Part shown: positions 44,901 through 55,457 of the stretch, piece after piece
Layout: every line of letters starts with the position of its first letter
Numbering within the stretch: position 1 is the stretch's first letter
NCBI GenBank assembly: GCA_963757155.1
Contig: CAVWQS010000029.1
Location: 1-64,000, forward strand
From: DASXQK01 sp963757155
GTDB lineage: Bacteria; Pseudomonadota; Alphaproteobacteria; Dongiales; Dongiaceae
DNA length: 64,000 bases
Direction of reading: 5' to 3'
Translations under genes and position numbers: made by a program
The notes under the pieces: generated by a model
The model's input: only the letters and a program-made list of their open reading frames with translations
Told to the model about the DNA's origin: nothing
Databases searched by the model: none

Positions 44901-45139
44901 AGCCAGTATTTCAGGTCGCCGAAAGCCTTCTCGGTGGCGCTTGCGGTACGCAGTATCTCGACATAGCGGGCTTCGGTATCGAGCGCCTTTGCATTCTGGT
45001 TGAGGCTCCTGGTGAGGAAGATGCTGGTACCAGCCAGTATAATTAGAAGGACCGAGGACAGAAGCAACAGACGAGCAGGAATGGAGAGCCGGGACATGCC
45101 GGCATCCAGCCGGATTCTCGGCGACTGGGTGGCTATCAT
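41969..45139 (-). CDS. Hybrid sensor histidine kinase with two receivers
   Basis: A 1,056-residue membrane kinase. Transmembrane helices lie at about 21-43 and 193-213 around a periplasmic helical sensor, followed by HAMP (214-265) and two PAS domains (about 290-400 and 412-530). The DHp phosphoacceptor is His566 in FLANMSHELRTPLNAIIGYS; ATPase boxes include VTDTGIGM and FGGTGLGLAITKH. Two receiver domains (from about 800 and 930) carry Asp in ITLDILMPRM and LILLDLMMPE. Its ATG overlaps the stop of the DUF3365 gene as ATGA, so the two are co-translated. Confidence 0.93.
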   Translation of the reverse strand: MIATQSPRIRLDAGMSRLSIPARLLLLSSVLLIILAGTSIFLTRSLNQNAKALDTEARYVEILRTASATEKAFGDLKYWLTDLAVSLLNLSEERANEAKHMLDEQLTVLEPYDPATIAVIRHELGELMTRALDAVNAYTDDRRVIGNSLMAAARVHIFAIDQRLSQLVARLRDQAASASDVAQRESARTIRMSWVILITAGACALTLTILVLRSIVMPLRRIGDAIGALTSGRTDIEMPEAGRHEFGAIARTLALFREGLIERNRLATEREQAMASLEVARDAATKASQVLQATFDHMAQGVTMFDREHKLVAWNRQFSVLLALPRELLNSKTTYADFIRYLAERGDFGPGSPDDHLQKREATLDQPYMGERVLADGTVLEVRRNPVPAGGFVAMYTDITRQRHAQAQIELARNRLSDAIESISDGFALWDSEDRLITFNDRCKQLLKIPDLFKIGAHFETLVRGLAESRAREIGAPDNATWIARQLAFDRSVPSEEELQFTDGTWLRVAAHRTQEGGIVTTLADISTLKHRELELADLVARLEIARDQATEANRTKSAFLANMSHELRTPLNAIIGYSEILKEEAQDQGLAAFPLDLEKIEAAGRHLLSVINDILDLSKIEAGKMDIYLEDIDLAALVGEVQSIIRPLVAKNNNQMEIICPSDIGWMRSDLTKVKQSLLNLLSNSSKFTANGKLTLEISRLPAPTGGAVRFRVTDTGIGMTEAQMGKLFQAFTQADTATTKRFGGTGLGLAITKHFCVVLGGGISVESEPGKGSTFIITLPDRTNVISTPAMPTRVSDVSNGAPPILVVDDDPAVLELLSITLGKEGYRVVHARTGEEALAQARAHRPQAITLDILMPRMDGWAVLVALKSDPDLRDIPVVIVTILMDRGMAFSLGATDFMTKPVDRASLTAMLRRYCSGAGAGPILLVEDDPATRDSTRRILERAGFAAAEAANGMEGLRWLDGHAPPALILLDLMMPEMDGFAFLEALQEHPTLRNVPVVVLTAKQLTAEEKRALSGRTEEILAKEATSHVQLAEAIRRCVRRRVAADPDRTC

Positions 45140-45942
45140 CGGTTCGGGCGAAACAAGGTAATGCTGATGATGCCGCCGAGGTCACCTTCCTTGGCACCCT
45201 CCTTGGGATAGCCCGTGATGTCCATTTCACCTTTCTTGCCTCCGTGGCAGGATAGGCAAGAGGCCCCATAATACTCGGGCACCATCACGCGAAAGGCCTC
45301 GCGTCCCTTATTGGGCTGAACCTGCCAAAAGAGCTGGCCGCGAGGCCAACTCGGTGACAAGAACTTGATTTCGATGACGCTTCTTTCCCAGTCATCCGGC
45401 CTGGATTTCCGATTGCGAACCAGCGCGGGCGGCGCCGTCACCTTTATCTCGGCTTCATTGCCGATCTTTTGCTGAAGCCTCTCGGTTACTAGTCGCGCGA
45501 AGGTCGCTGGAATGAAGCCTTTGAAGCCGGAGCCCTTCTCGTTGATCAGGCTCTGATTCTCGTCCATCACCTCCCTGATCGACGCCATCTCAGCCTGCAG
45601 AAGTCTCCCTTTGCGGGATGTCGGATCAAGCGACGTAGGATTGATGCCGCTGTTTTTCGTGTATTTTTCGACGGCCGCGGCCAGCACGACGTCGCCGGTG
45701 AGCCCCTTGTCGCCTCGGCTTGGATCATTGATCAAGGCTTGGTTGCTGGAGATTACCGATCGCCCGGCTTGCAACAGCCGGGCGAGACTCACGGCAATCT
45801 CGACGTCATCGGACTCCGATCCCAATACTCGTTGAACAGGAGGGATCAGCGTCATGACCATCACGACGGTCATAGCAACGTATGCGCCAAGCTTGAGCTT
45901 GACCCAGGCCCGGGAGCTTGCGACACCGCTTTGTTGAAGCAT
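45136..45942 (-). CDS. DUF3365 periplasmic haem-type sensor protein
   Basis: A 268-residue protein from ATG 45942 (MLQQSGVASSRAWVKLKLGA), chosen for the GGGGAGG ribosome-binding site; longer upstream starts run through non-family sequence. A single N-terminal membrane helix anchors a periplasmic DUF3365 (Tll0287-like) domain with a C-L-S-C-H motif near the C-terminus, an attachment site for c-type haem. Coupling to a histidine kinase suggests it reports redox state or a diatomic gas. The 327 bases upstream (45943-46269) hold no gene and should contain the operon promoter. Confidence 0.88.
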   Translation of the reverse strand: MLQQSGVASSRAWVKLKLGAYVAMTVVMVMTLIPPVQRVLGSESDDVEIAVSLARLLQAGRSVISSNQALINDPSRGDKGLTGDVVLAAAVEKYTKNSGINPTSLDPTSRKGRLLQAEMASIREVMDENQSLINEKGSGFKGFIPATFARLVTERLQQKIGNEAEIKVTAPPALVRNRKSRPDDWERSVIEIKFLSPSWPRGQLFWQVQPNKGREAFRVMVPEYYGASCLSCHGGKKGEMDITGYPKEGAKEGDLGGIISITLFRPNR

Positions 45943-46269
45943 GCTATGCCTCCCCGTTCGGGCAGTCGCAAATCGACATCCCTCAGGTGGCTTTCGACCC
46001 GAACATTTCATGAATAGAGTAGGCACTGCCATGCATGCGTAACAAATTTTAGATACAGCTTTGTTGCGCTGGCTTCGGCGACGCTCGGGGCGAAGTGTGC
46101 CTGGCAGAGATACGGTGGCAAGATCGGCCGTGAGGCGAACGGCGTTCACGCCAGTCGCTCTGTACCGATATGCTCTGGCCCCATGGTCTGAGCCGGTGCA
46201 CGGGCGCGCGTAAGCCTGCGTTTTTCTCGCCGACGGCGTTCCTACGGGGCGCGGGTTCCTTCAGCGCTC

Positions 46270-46545
46270 TCAGGCCGTCGGGCGATTCTCGAACCCCCCC
46301 GGCGGCTCCTCCGCCGTCGCTTCGCTGGCGATGCTGGTGACCCGGGCATGCGGCGGACCGATGCGGCAGAGCGCGATCATTTCCTCGATGATGGCCGCCT
46401 CGCCGGCGAAGAAAGCTTCAACGCTGCCGTCGCGCCGGTTGCGCACCCAGCCCCGCAGGCCCCGGCGCGTCGCCTCCTGCACCGTCCAGGCGCGATACCA
46501 CACGCCCTGAACCTTGCCGCGGATGCGCACCAGCCGCCCGGACAT
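46270..46545 (-). CDS. acyP: Acylphosphatase
   Basis: A 91-residue enzyme hydrolysing acyl phosphates. The start is ATG 46545 (MSGRLVRIRGKVQGVWYRAW), with the catalytic Arg in VQGVWYRAW and Asn in GLRGWVRNRRDGSVE. The longer open frame to 46953 is not used, because it overlaps the biotin carrier of the PCC alpha gene. It follows that gene by 11 bases. Confidence 0.92.
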   Translation of the reverse strand: MSGRLVRIRGKVQGVWYRAWTVQEATRRGLRGWVRNRRDGSVEAFFAGEAAIIEEMIALCRIGPPHARVTSIASEATAEEPPGGFENRPTA

Positions 46546-46556
46546 GCTGCCGCCCG

Positions 46557-48602
46557 TCACTCGAATTCGAGGATGGCCTGGTCGACCGCGAGGCTGTCGC
46601 CGGGCTGGGCATGGAGCTTGGCGACCTTGCCGTCGCGCTCGGCCCGCAACAGGTTCTCCATCTTCATGGCCTCGACGGTGGCGAGCTCCTGCCCCGCCTT
46701 GACCTCCTGACCCTCCGCCACCGCCAGGGAAACGAGCAGGCCCGGCATGGGCGACAGCAGGAACCGGGACATGTCGGGCGGGCGCTTCACCGGCATCAGC
46801 TTGGCAAGCGCCGCCGCTCCGGGGTTCAGGACCTTGACGGCCACGGCGACGCCGCCGCGGCTCAGGCGATAGCCGATGCCGGTGCGGTCGATCTGTACGG
46901 TCACCTCGCGGCCGTCGGCGCGGCCCTGGTAGAGCGTGTCGCCGGGGCGCCATTCGCCGATCAGCTCGGTGCTGCCGCCATCGCCGATCACCGCATGGCC
47001 GTTGGCGGTCTCCGCCACGGTGACAGGCAGCTGCTCCTGACCCATGACGACGACATAATCCGCCCCGCTGTTGAGCTTGGGCGGGCTGATGCGCCCGCTC
47101 ACCTGGGCATCGCGGAGCGCCGTCAGGTGATGCGCCACGGCGGCCACCGCCGCCAGGAGCTGCTGATCTTCCCCGCTCGCCTCGACGCCATGGAAGCCGT
47201 CGGGAAACTCCTCGGCGATGAAGCCGGTGGTCAGGCGGCCCGAGATGAAGCGCGGATGGCGCATGAGGGCCGAGAGAAAGGGAATGTTGTGGCTGACGCC
47301 CCGGATCTGGAAGGCGTCGAGGGCGGCGGAGATGCTGGCCGTCGCCTGGCGGCGGTCCTCGCCATAGGCGATCAGCTTGGCGATCATGGGATCGTAGTAG
47401 ATGCTGATCTCCGCCCCCTCATAGACGCCGCTGTCGACCCGGACGCCGGGACCGGTCATGGGCTCGCGATAGCGGCTGAGGCGTCCCGTCGAGGGCAGGA
47501 AATTACGGAAGGGATCCTCGGCATAGATGCGGGCCTCGATGGCCCAGCCGGTCAGGGTCACATCTTTCTGCTTCAGCGCCAGCTTCTCCCCGGCCGCGAT
47601 GCGGATCATCTGCTCCACGAGATCGATGCCGGTCACCAGCTCCGTCACGGGATGCTCGACCTGGAGGCGCGTGTTCATCTCCAGGAAGTAGAAGTTGCGC
47701 TTGCAATCGACGATGAACTCGACCGTGCCGGCGGAGCGGTAGCCGACGGCCTTGGCCAAGGTCACCGCCTGCTCGCCCATGGCAGCCCGGGTGCGGGCAT
47801 CGAGGAAGGGGCTCGGCGCCTCCTCGATCACCTTCTGATGGCGGCGCTGGATCGAGCATTCGCGCTCGCCCAGATAGAGGCAGGTGCCATGGGCATCGGC
47901 CAGCACCTGGATCTCGATATGGCGCGGCTCCTCGATGAATTTCTCGATGAAGACGCGATCGTCGGCGAAGCTGGCACGTGCCTCGTTGGCTGGCGCCGCG
48001 GAAGCCCTCGCGCGTCTCGTTGTCGTCGGTCGCAAGGCGCATGCCCTTGCCGCCGCCCCCGGCCGAGGCCTTGATCATCACGGGATAGCCGATGCCGCGG
48101 GCGATCTTCACCGCCTCCTCGGCATCTTTGATGACGCCGAGATGGCCGGGCACCGTATTGACGCCGGCCTTCTGGGCCAGCTTCTTGGATTCGATCTTGT
48201 CGCCCATGGCGGCGACGGCGCTGGCCGGCGGGCCGATGAAGACGACGCCCGCCTTCTCCAAGGCGAGGGCGAAATCGCGGTTCTCCGACAGGAAGCCATA
48301 GCCGGGATGCACCGCTTCGGCGCCGCTTTTGGCGACCGCCTCCAGGATCGCCGGGATGGAGAGATAGCTCTCCGCCGAGGGCGCGGGGCCGATGAGATAG
48401 GCCTCGTCCGCCATGCGGACATGGGCCGCATCGGCATCGGCATCGGAATAGACGGCGACGGTCTTGATGCCGAGCGAGCGCGCGCTGCGCATGATCCGGC
48501 AGGCGATCTCGCCGCGATTGGCGATCAGGATCTTGGCGAAGGGCGGCTTGGCCCCCGGCTGGGACCGCGCGGTCTCGCTGTCCTCAGGCTTCGGCCTTGC
48601 GC

Positions 48603-48606
<4 letters not shown>
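46557..48606 (-). pseudogene. pccA: Propionyl-CoA carboxylase alpha subunit, frameshifted
   Basis: About 680 residues are expected. From ATG 48606 the biotin carboxylase begins correctly (PFAKILIANRGEIACRIMRS, KASAGGGGKGMRLATDDNET), then loses frame after REGFRGAS. The rest (NEARASFADDRVFIEKFIEE, EMNTRLQVEHPVTELVTGID, biotin site VEAMKMENLL) lies one base on. Removing one C at about 47987-47990 restores GASNEARASF. The PCC alpha rather than MCC assignment rests on the PCC-beta gene coupled directly upstream (ATGA overlap). Confidence 0.9.
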
Positions 48607-50135
<1,529 letters not shown>

Positions 50136-50208
50136 GGATCCCTCTAGAATGCTAGCGGACATAGCAAATCTGCCGCGCGGGCGCCAGCCGAAGCCTTGGA
50201 GGTCTGGC

Positions 50209-50913
50209 CTATCGGGCGAGGGTCAGGAAGCGATGGGTGTCGAGGATTTCCTGCCTGAGCGCCCGGCGGCGCACGGCCGCGGCCGCATCCTCCCCCCATT
50301 GCTCGATCTGATAGGTCTCGTCGAGCTGCGACAGCTCGAAGGCCTCGTCCGGGGTCACCCGGCCCTCGGTCAAGGCAAGGCCGATGACGAGGGAGCCGCA
50401 GCTGCTGGTGGCGGCGGTGAGGCCGGTGAGCGTGAAGGGCGACAGTGTGGAAAGATGGCGGGCCAATGCGGCAAGTGCCGATGGCGGCTGGGGCCGCGGC
50501 ACGACGCCGTGATGCACCGTCAGCAGCGCGTCATGGCGCAGGGCCAGATCGTCCAGCAAGGGCTGCCAGTGGCGGCGCTGGCGTTCGACCAGCCCCTCGG
50601 GCCGCTCCGCCCAGTAGCAGACGAGATCCGTGCCGGCATAGGCGACAAGCTCGTCGATCACGGGCTTGGGATCGGGGGCCACCCGGTCTATGGCGGTGTT
50701 GGCGAGCTGGGTCAGCGGCAGATTGGCGGGCTTCAGCCGTTCGCCTTGGCTCCGCCATTCCTCGGCGATGGCCTCGGCGAAAGCGAGGCTCGGGAGAATG
50801 AGCGCGGCTTTGGCCGGGGTCATCAGCGGGCGGCCATCGAGGGCAAGCCGGAAGCCGCCTTCGTCCGGGAGGACGCTGACCTCCTTATAGAACCGGCGCG
50901 GGGCGGTGCTCAG
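50209..50913 (-). CDS. ATP12-family F1-ATPase assembly chaperone
   Basis: The family's N-terminal segment FYKEVSVLPDEGGFRLALDG is encoded upstream of the first ATG (50823), so the gene must start earlier. The only candidate between the in-frame stop and that segment is CTG 50913, which overlaps the AsmA stop as CTGA. This gives 234 residues, normal for the family. Alternatives are an unseen base error or a short form from ATG 50823. Conserved C-terminal parts include LTGLTAATSSCGSLVIGLAL and DEAFELSQLDETYQIEQWGE. The protein binds the F1 alpha subunit. Confidence 0.82.
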   Translation of the reverse strand: MSTAPRRFYKEVSVLPDEGGFRLALDGRPLMTPAKAALILPSLAFAEAIAEEWRSQGERLKPANLPLTQLANTAIDRVAPDPKPVIDELVAYAGTDLVCYWAERPEGLVERQRRHWQPLLDDLALRHDALLTVHHGVVPRPQPPSALAALARHLSTLSPFTLTGLTAATSSCGSLVIGLALTEGRVTPDEAFELSQLDETYQIEQWGEDAAAAVRRRALRQEILDTHRFLTLAR

Positions 50914-52858
50914 GGAAGGAGGCTCCTCAAGCCGTCAAAAGCATCCTTGGCACCATTGCCGATCCCGTTCAGCAGGCCCTTGGCGGGCGCTGCGGCGGCC
51001 TCGCCGCAATTGGCCGGGTTTCCGCCGGCCTCGAGCCCGACGATGCCGCCAAGCGTCGTCAGCGCCGTCAGCGGCAGAGTGACGGTGCCTCTCGCTATCG
51101 CTGCCGCATCCGGCCCGACCTTGGGATTGCTCATATTGCCGTGGATCATGATGGGGACGGCGAAATTGGTGAGGTTGGGGGCGGTCGCATAGGGCGATAA
51201 ATGGAGGTCGAGCTGCTCGGTTCCCAGATTGATCGTTCCTTTGCCGATGATGATCGCGCCCTTGGTCTCCATGGCGAGCTGGCGCGCGGTGGCGACACCC
51301 TGGCGGATGTCGAAGCGGCCGGCCAGGCATTTCACATTCGAGCTGTTGCCGCTGCTCCCGAAGGAGACCAGCGTGAAGAGATTTGCCAGAAAGATCCTGG
51401 CATAGGCGTTGTCGATATTGCCGGCGCCCATAGCGTAGTCGAAGCTGCCGTTGAGGCCCGCCACGAGGCCGTGGAGCGAATTGCCGGCGCTGGCGCCATT
51501 TACTTTGAGATGGGCGCGGCCGCTGGTCAGGATCCGGGTGCCGGTCAGAAACTCCAGCAAGCCGCCGGCCTCGGCATTGCTTTCCGTCAGGTCGAGGGTT
51601 ACCGGCGGTGGCGTGCGCGTGCCATCGGCCGTGAGATAAGCCACCAGCGTCCCGCCCTGGATGCTGGCGGAAAGCGGCTTCACCTGCAACTTGCCCGCAT
51701 TCAGCACCAGGATCAGCTTGACGTCGCTGAACACCGCGGACTCCCGGACGAACCGCTTGGCGGTGACCTTCAGGTCCGCATCGGCCTGATTGAGCAATGC
51801 GAAGGGCAGCGGGTCCGCCGAAAAGACCGGCCCGTCATCCGGTCCGTCATGCCCGGCGTCACGCCGAAATCCCTGAGGTCGAGAGTGTCGGCGGCAAGCT
51901 CGGCAGCGACTTTCGGCCGTTTGGCAAAGGTAAGCGCGAGCTCGCCCTTCAGGCTGCTGCCGCCCATGGCGAGGGTTAGATCGTTGATCCTGTAGCCGTC
52001 GGGAATATCCACCGCCTTGCCGGCAAAGCGATAAGGCCCCAGCGGCGGCAAAGGAATCCCCGCGAGCTCGCTCAGCTCCGAGAGCCTTTTGCCCTGGGCA
52101 GAGACATCCGCGGCAAGGCCCTGCATTTGGACGATGTCGCCCACCGCGCCCTTGATGCTGGCCGTGCTCGAGCCGCTGGCAACCACCAGGTCGAACGGAA
52201 AAGGCGCGCCGCCGGAGAGGAGCTGAGGCGCCCCGACGCTACCCTTGACGGTGACCGGCGCTTTGCCGATCAGGGCGGCGAGGTCGAGATCGATGCGCCC
52301 GCCCTTGGTCGCGGCGTCCAGGCTGTCGATGCGCAGGCTGCGCGTCATGCCGGTATCGCCTTCGCGATAGGTCACCAGGCTATCCCTGATCTTCACGAGG
52401 CTTATCTCGGGCAGCGGCGGCCCCTCGCCCGAGGCGGCCGCCGGGCCGGCGCTGCCGGTCTCGGCATGGCTGAAGACCCAATTGCCGTGTCCCGTCTTGT
52501 CGGTCTCCAGCAGGATGTCGGCGCCCCGCAGCACGACAAGATCGATCTTCACCTGCCGCGAGAGCAGCGGCAGCAGCTGCAGCTGCACCTCCAGACGCTT
52601 CAGCGTGACCATCTCGGGCCTGGAGCCGCCCGGGAGGTTGGCGAGGCTCAGATCCTTGATGGTGAGCGTGGGCGTCAGCGAAAGCGCCAGCGCCACCTTG
52701 CCGTCGATGGTGAGCTTTCGGCCGGTCGCCCGCTCCACCTCCGAAGCGATGAGGCCCTTGTACTGGTTGTAGTCGATCGACATGACATAGATGGTGGCCC
52801 CGCCCAGAAGGACGACCAGCACCACCAGTATGGCGATCAGGATGGTCTTGATGCGCAT
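50910..52858 (-). pseudogene. AsmA-family protein, frameshifted
   Basis: ATG 52858 gives MRIKTILIAILVVLVVLLGG, a single N-terminal membrane anchor, then the AsmA beta-rich domain. After DLRDFGVTPGMTD the frame is lost, and GPVFSADPLPFALLNQADAD continues in another frame to 50910. Here the shift fits one missing base (or two extra) near 51830-51843, unlike the other shifts in the window. AsmA proteins span the periplasm and help outer-membrane lipid transport. The start shares one base with the HAD stop (TGATG). Confidence 0.85.
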
Positions 52859-53538
52859 CACCGCACCCCCATTGCGGCAAGGGTCGGACCCAGCTCCCCA
52901 GGCGTCTGGATGATCCGCTCTGCACCGGCGGCGCGCAAGTCCTCCGGGTCGTGATAGCCCCAGGCGACACCCAGAGCGGCCGTACGCGCATTCGCCGCCA
53001 TGGTCATGTCGAAGATGCTGTCGCCGATGAAGACCGTCTCCGACGGCTCGACGCCGACCTCGGCCATGGCGTTCAGGAGCATGGCCGGGTTGGGCTTGCT
53101 GGGGTTGCGATCGGCGGTCTGCAAGCTATGAAACAGCGCCGTCAGGCCGTGGGTCGACAGGGTAAAGTCGAGACCGCGCCGGGCCTTGCCGGTGGCAATC
53201 GCCAGGAACACCTCGGGATGGCGGAGCTCGTCGAGAGCTTCCCGGATGCCGGGATAGAGCGGCTCGGCAAAGCCGGCCGTGCTGCGAAGCGCATGAGCCG
53301 CCTGGCGAAAGCCCTGGGACAGGCGCCGATGCAGCGCCTCCTCGGCCTCGGGCAGGAGCCTGGCCATGGTCTCCTCGATGCCCAGCCCCACCTGCCGGCG
53401 CACGGCGGCCAGTTCCGGCGCGGGCAGGCCCTCGGCGGCAAAGGCCGTGGTCATGACCGTCATGATCGCGTGCTGGCTATCGACCAGGGTCCCGTCCACG
53501 TCGAAGACGATCAGACGGAAGCCGTGCGGCGGGCTCAC
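52858..53538 (-). CDS. HAD-superfamily phosphatase (Gph-like)
   Basis: A 226-residue hydrolase: motif I LIVFDVDGTLVDSQ, motif II AIATGKARRG, motif III Lys in NPSKPNPAML and motif IV IGDSIFDMTMA. Start GTG 53538 overlaps the RluC stop as GTGA and places motif I at residues 8-21; longer open-frame starts inside rluC are not credible. It may be a phosphoglycolate or nucleotide phosphatase. Confidence 0.88.
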   Translation of the reverse strand: MSPPHGFRLIVFDVDGTLVDSQHAIMTVMTTAFAAEGLPAPELAAVRRQVGLGIEETMARLLPEAEEALHRRLSQGFRQAAHALRSTAGFAEPLYPGIREALDELRHPEVFLAIATGKARRGLDFTLSTHGLTALFHSLQTADRNPSKPNPAMLLNAMAEVGVEPSETVFIGDSIFDMTMAANARTAALGVAWGYHDPEDLRAAGAERIIQTPGELGPTLAAMGVR

Positions 53539-54539
53539 GGCTCGGCGTCCGCGAGCGGCTCCTCCGCGGGATCCGTATCGAAGCCGAAGAAGTGCCAGGT
53601 GGTCGCCATATGCTCGGGCAGCGGGGCCCGGGCCTGGATCGTCCCGCCGCCGGGACGCGGCAAACGGATGCTGCGGGCATGGAGGTGGAGCTGGCGCGGC
53701 AGGTCGACGCCGGTGAGATAGGCCTCGCGGCCACCATATTTGCCGTCGCCCAGGATCGGCGTGCCCATGGCCACGCAATGGGCCCGCAACTGATGAGTGC
53801 GCCCGGTGATGGGCATCATACCGAGCCAGGCCACGCGGCGGCCCGCCTGCTCGACCACGCGGTAATAGGTGACGGCGCGCCGGCCCTCCTCATCGGGTTG
53901 GACCTTCTCGCCATGGCCGCCGCCCTGCTTGGAGAGGGCCAGATCGATGCGGCCTTCCGAGTGCTTGGGATGCCCGACCGTCAGGGCCCAGTAGATCTTG
54001 CGCGTCTCCTTATGCCGGAAGGCGGCGGCGAGCCAAGCGGCGGCGGCGGCACTGCGCCCCAGCACCAGGACACCGCTGGTATCGCGATCGAGACGGTGCA
54101 CGAGGCGAGGCCGATCGGGCGCTTCGAAGCTGAGCCCGTCCAGCAGGCGGTCCAGATGCTGGTCGGTGGCCGTGCCGCCCTGAACCGCGAGGCCGGCCGG
54201 CTTGTCGATGATCAGGACTTCGGGATCGCGGTAGAGGACGCGCCGGCGCAGCTCCGCGATCAGCCGATCGTCGTCGGCACGGGGCTTGGCGGGGCGGGCG
54301 GCGGCTTCGCCTTCCGCCGCAGGCGGCGCGGGCTCGCCCAGTGGCGGCACGCGGATGACTTGGCCCGGCGCCAGCCGCAGGCTGGCCTTGACCCGCTTGC
54401 CGTCGACGCGGATCTGGCCGGTGCGCAGCAGCTTCTCCAGCCGCCCATGGGTCAAAGCGGGAAAATGGCGCTTGAACCAGCGATCGAGGCGCAGCTCCCC
54501 TTCGCCAGCGTCGACGGCGATTGAGGCGGCGGCGCTCAT
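53535..54539 (-). CDS. 23S rRNA pseudouridine synthase RluC/RluD family
   Basis: A 334-residue protein starting MSAAASIAVDAGEGELRLDR at ATG 54539. An S4 RNA-binding domain (residues about 18-75) is followed by the pseudouridine synthase domain with catalytic Asp in RLVHRLDRDTSGVLVLGRS and the KIYWAL and MPITGRTHQLRAH motifs. RluC is the likelier subtype from the N-terminus, but RluD cannot be excluded. Confidence 0.9.
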   Translation of the reverse strand: MSAAASIAVDAGEGELRLDRWFKRHFPALTHGRLEKLLRTGQIRVDGKRVKASLRLAPGQVIRVPPLGEPAPPAAEGEAAARPAKPRADDDRLIAELRRRVLYRDPEVLIIDKPAGLAVQGGTATDQHLDRLLDGLSFEAPDRPRLVHRLDRDTSGVLVLGRSAAAAAWLAAAFRHKETRKIYWALTVGHPKHSEGRIDLALSKQGGGHGEKVQPDEEGRRAVTYYRVVEQAGRRVAWLGMMPITGRTHQLRAHCVAMGTPILGDGKYGGREAYLTGVDLPRQLHLHARSIRLPRPGGGTIQARAPLPEHMATTWHFFGFDTDPAEEPLADAEP

Positions 54540-54677
54540 GACGCTTCGGCTGGCAAGATGACGATCGAGGGCGCGCGCAAGGCTCTTTCCCAATCCAACG
54601 GGACACCCGGCCCAGGATATAGGGAAGCCTTCGAACTCGCGCGGAGAATTACGCCGCAGGTCGCGGGCGGCGGAGCG

Positions 54678-55343
54678 TCACGCGGCGGCGACCTGAGCCT
54701 CCCGGCTGAGCCAGGCAAGGCATTGGTCGCTGGTCATGAGATAGACCCCCATGCGGCCAAGCTCCGCCTGGGTGACGTCATTGCCGCAGGAGAGAGCGTC
54801 GGTCGCCAGCACGATGCGGAAATCGCGATTGCTCGCCGCATAGACGCTGGCCAGCGGACCGTTGGGGAAATTGCAACCGCAGATCACCAGCGTGGTGATG
54901 CCCTGGCTCTTCAGATGATCCTCGAGCGGGGTCTGATAGAAGGCGCTCCAGCGCGGCTTGTACATGATCCATTCTTGCCGGCCGAGGCTTTGGAACTTGC
55001 CGTCGAGCAGCAGGCTCGCATCCAGCCGCTGGTCCTGGTCGGGCTTCAACCCGGTCAGGAGCTCGGCGCCGGAGGTACCCGGCATGACGATGCGCTGGCC
55101 CTCTTCGATCGAGGCCCTGTTGCACAACTCGACGTTGGAGCCGTCGCAGCGATAGAGGCGGACGACATGGACGATGGGCCGCCCCTTGGCGCGAAATCCC
55201 TCCGTCAGCCGCGTCATCGCGGCCGTGAAGGGGGCGGAGCAGCCGGCCTTGCCGCGGCCGCTCGACATGCAGAAGTCTCGTTGGGCATCGATCGTCAGAA
55301 GGGCCACCCGATTGCGCTCGGGCGAGAGATAATCGCGCATCAT
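54678..55343 (-). CDS. Isochorismatase-like cysteine hydrolase
   Basis: A 221-residue alpha/beta hydrolase starting MMRDYLSPERNRVALLTIDA at ATG 55343, with AGAGGG just upstream (ATG 55340 is equally possible). The triad is Asp in LLTIDAQRDF, Lys in YKPRWSAFYQTPLE and Cys in TLVICGCNFPNGPLASVY. The substrate is unknown. Replacement of the usual CVE/VTSTAR neighbourhood by GCNFPNGP is a feature of nicotinamidase-like subfamilies of uncertain role. Confidence 0.85.
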   Translation of the reverse strand: MMRDYLSPERNRVALLTIDAQRDFCMSSGRGKAGCSAPFTAAMTRLTEGFRAKGRPIVHVVRLYRCDGSNVELCNRASIEEGQRIVMPGTSGAELLTGLKPDQDQRLDASLLLDGKFQSLGRQEWIMYKPRWSAFYQTPLEDHLKSQGITTLVICGCNFPNGPLASVYAASNRDFRIVLATDALSCGNDVTQAELGRMGVYLMTSDQCLAWLSREAQVAAA

Positions 55344-55457
55344 CCCTCTATCTTTGTTTTGTGTGCCGTGGAAAGAGCGGACGGTAGCCATAATTATCCA
55401 CAGCGACAAGATGCAAGCCAGTGGGTGCGAGCAAGCGAGCCATGCGAGCCGCGCAGA

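Noticed and set aside
46546..46953. N-terminal extension of the acylphosphatase frame
   Set aside because: It lies inside the biotin carrier part of the PCC alpha gene in another frame; the family start is ATG 46545.
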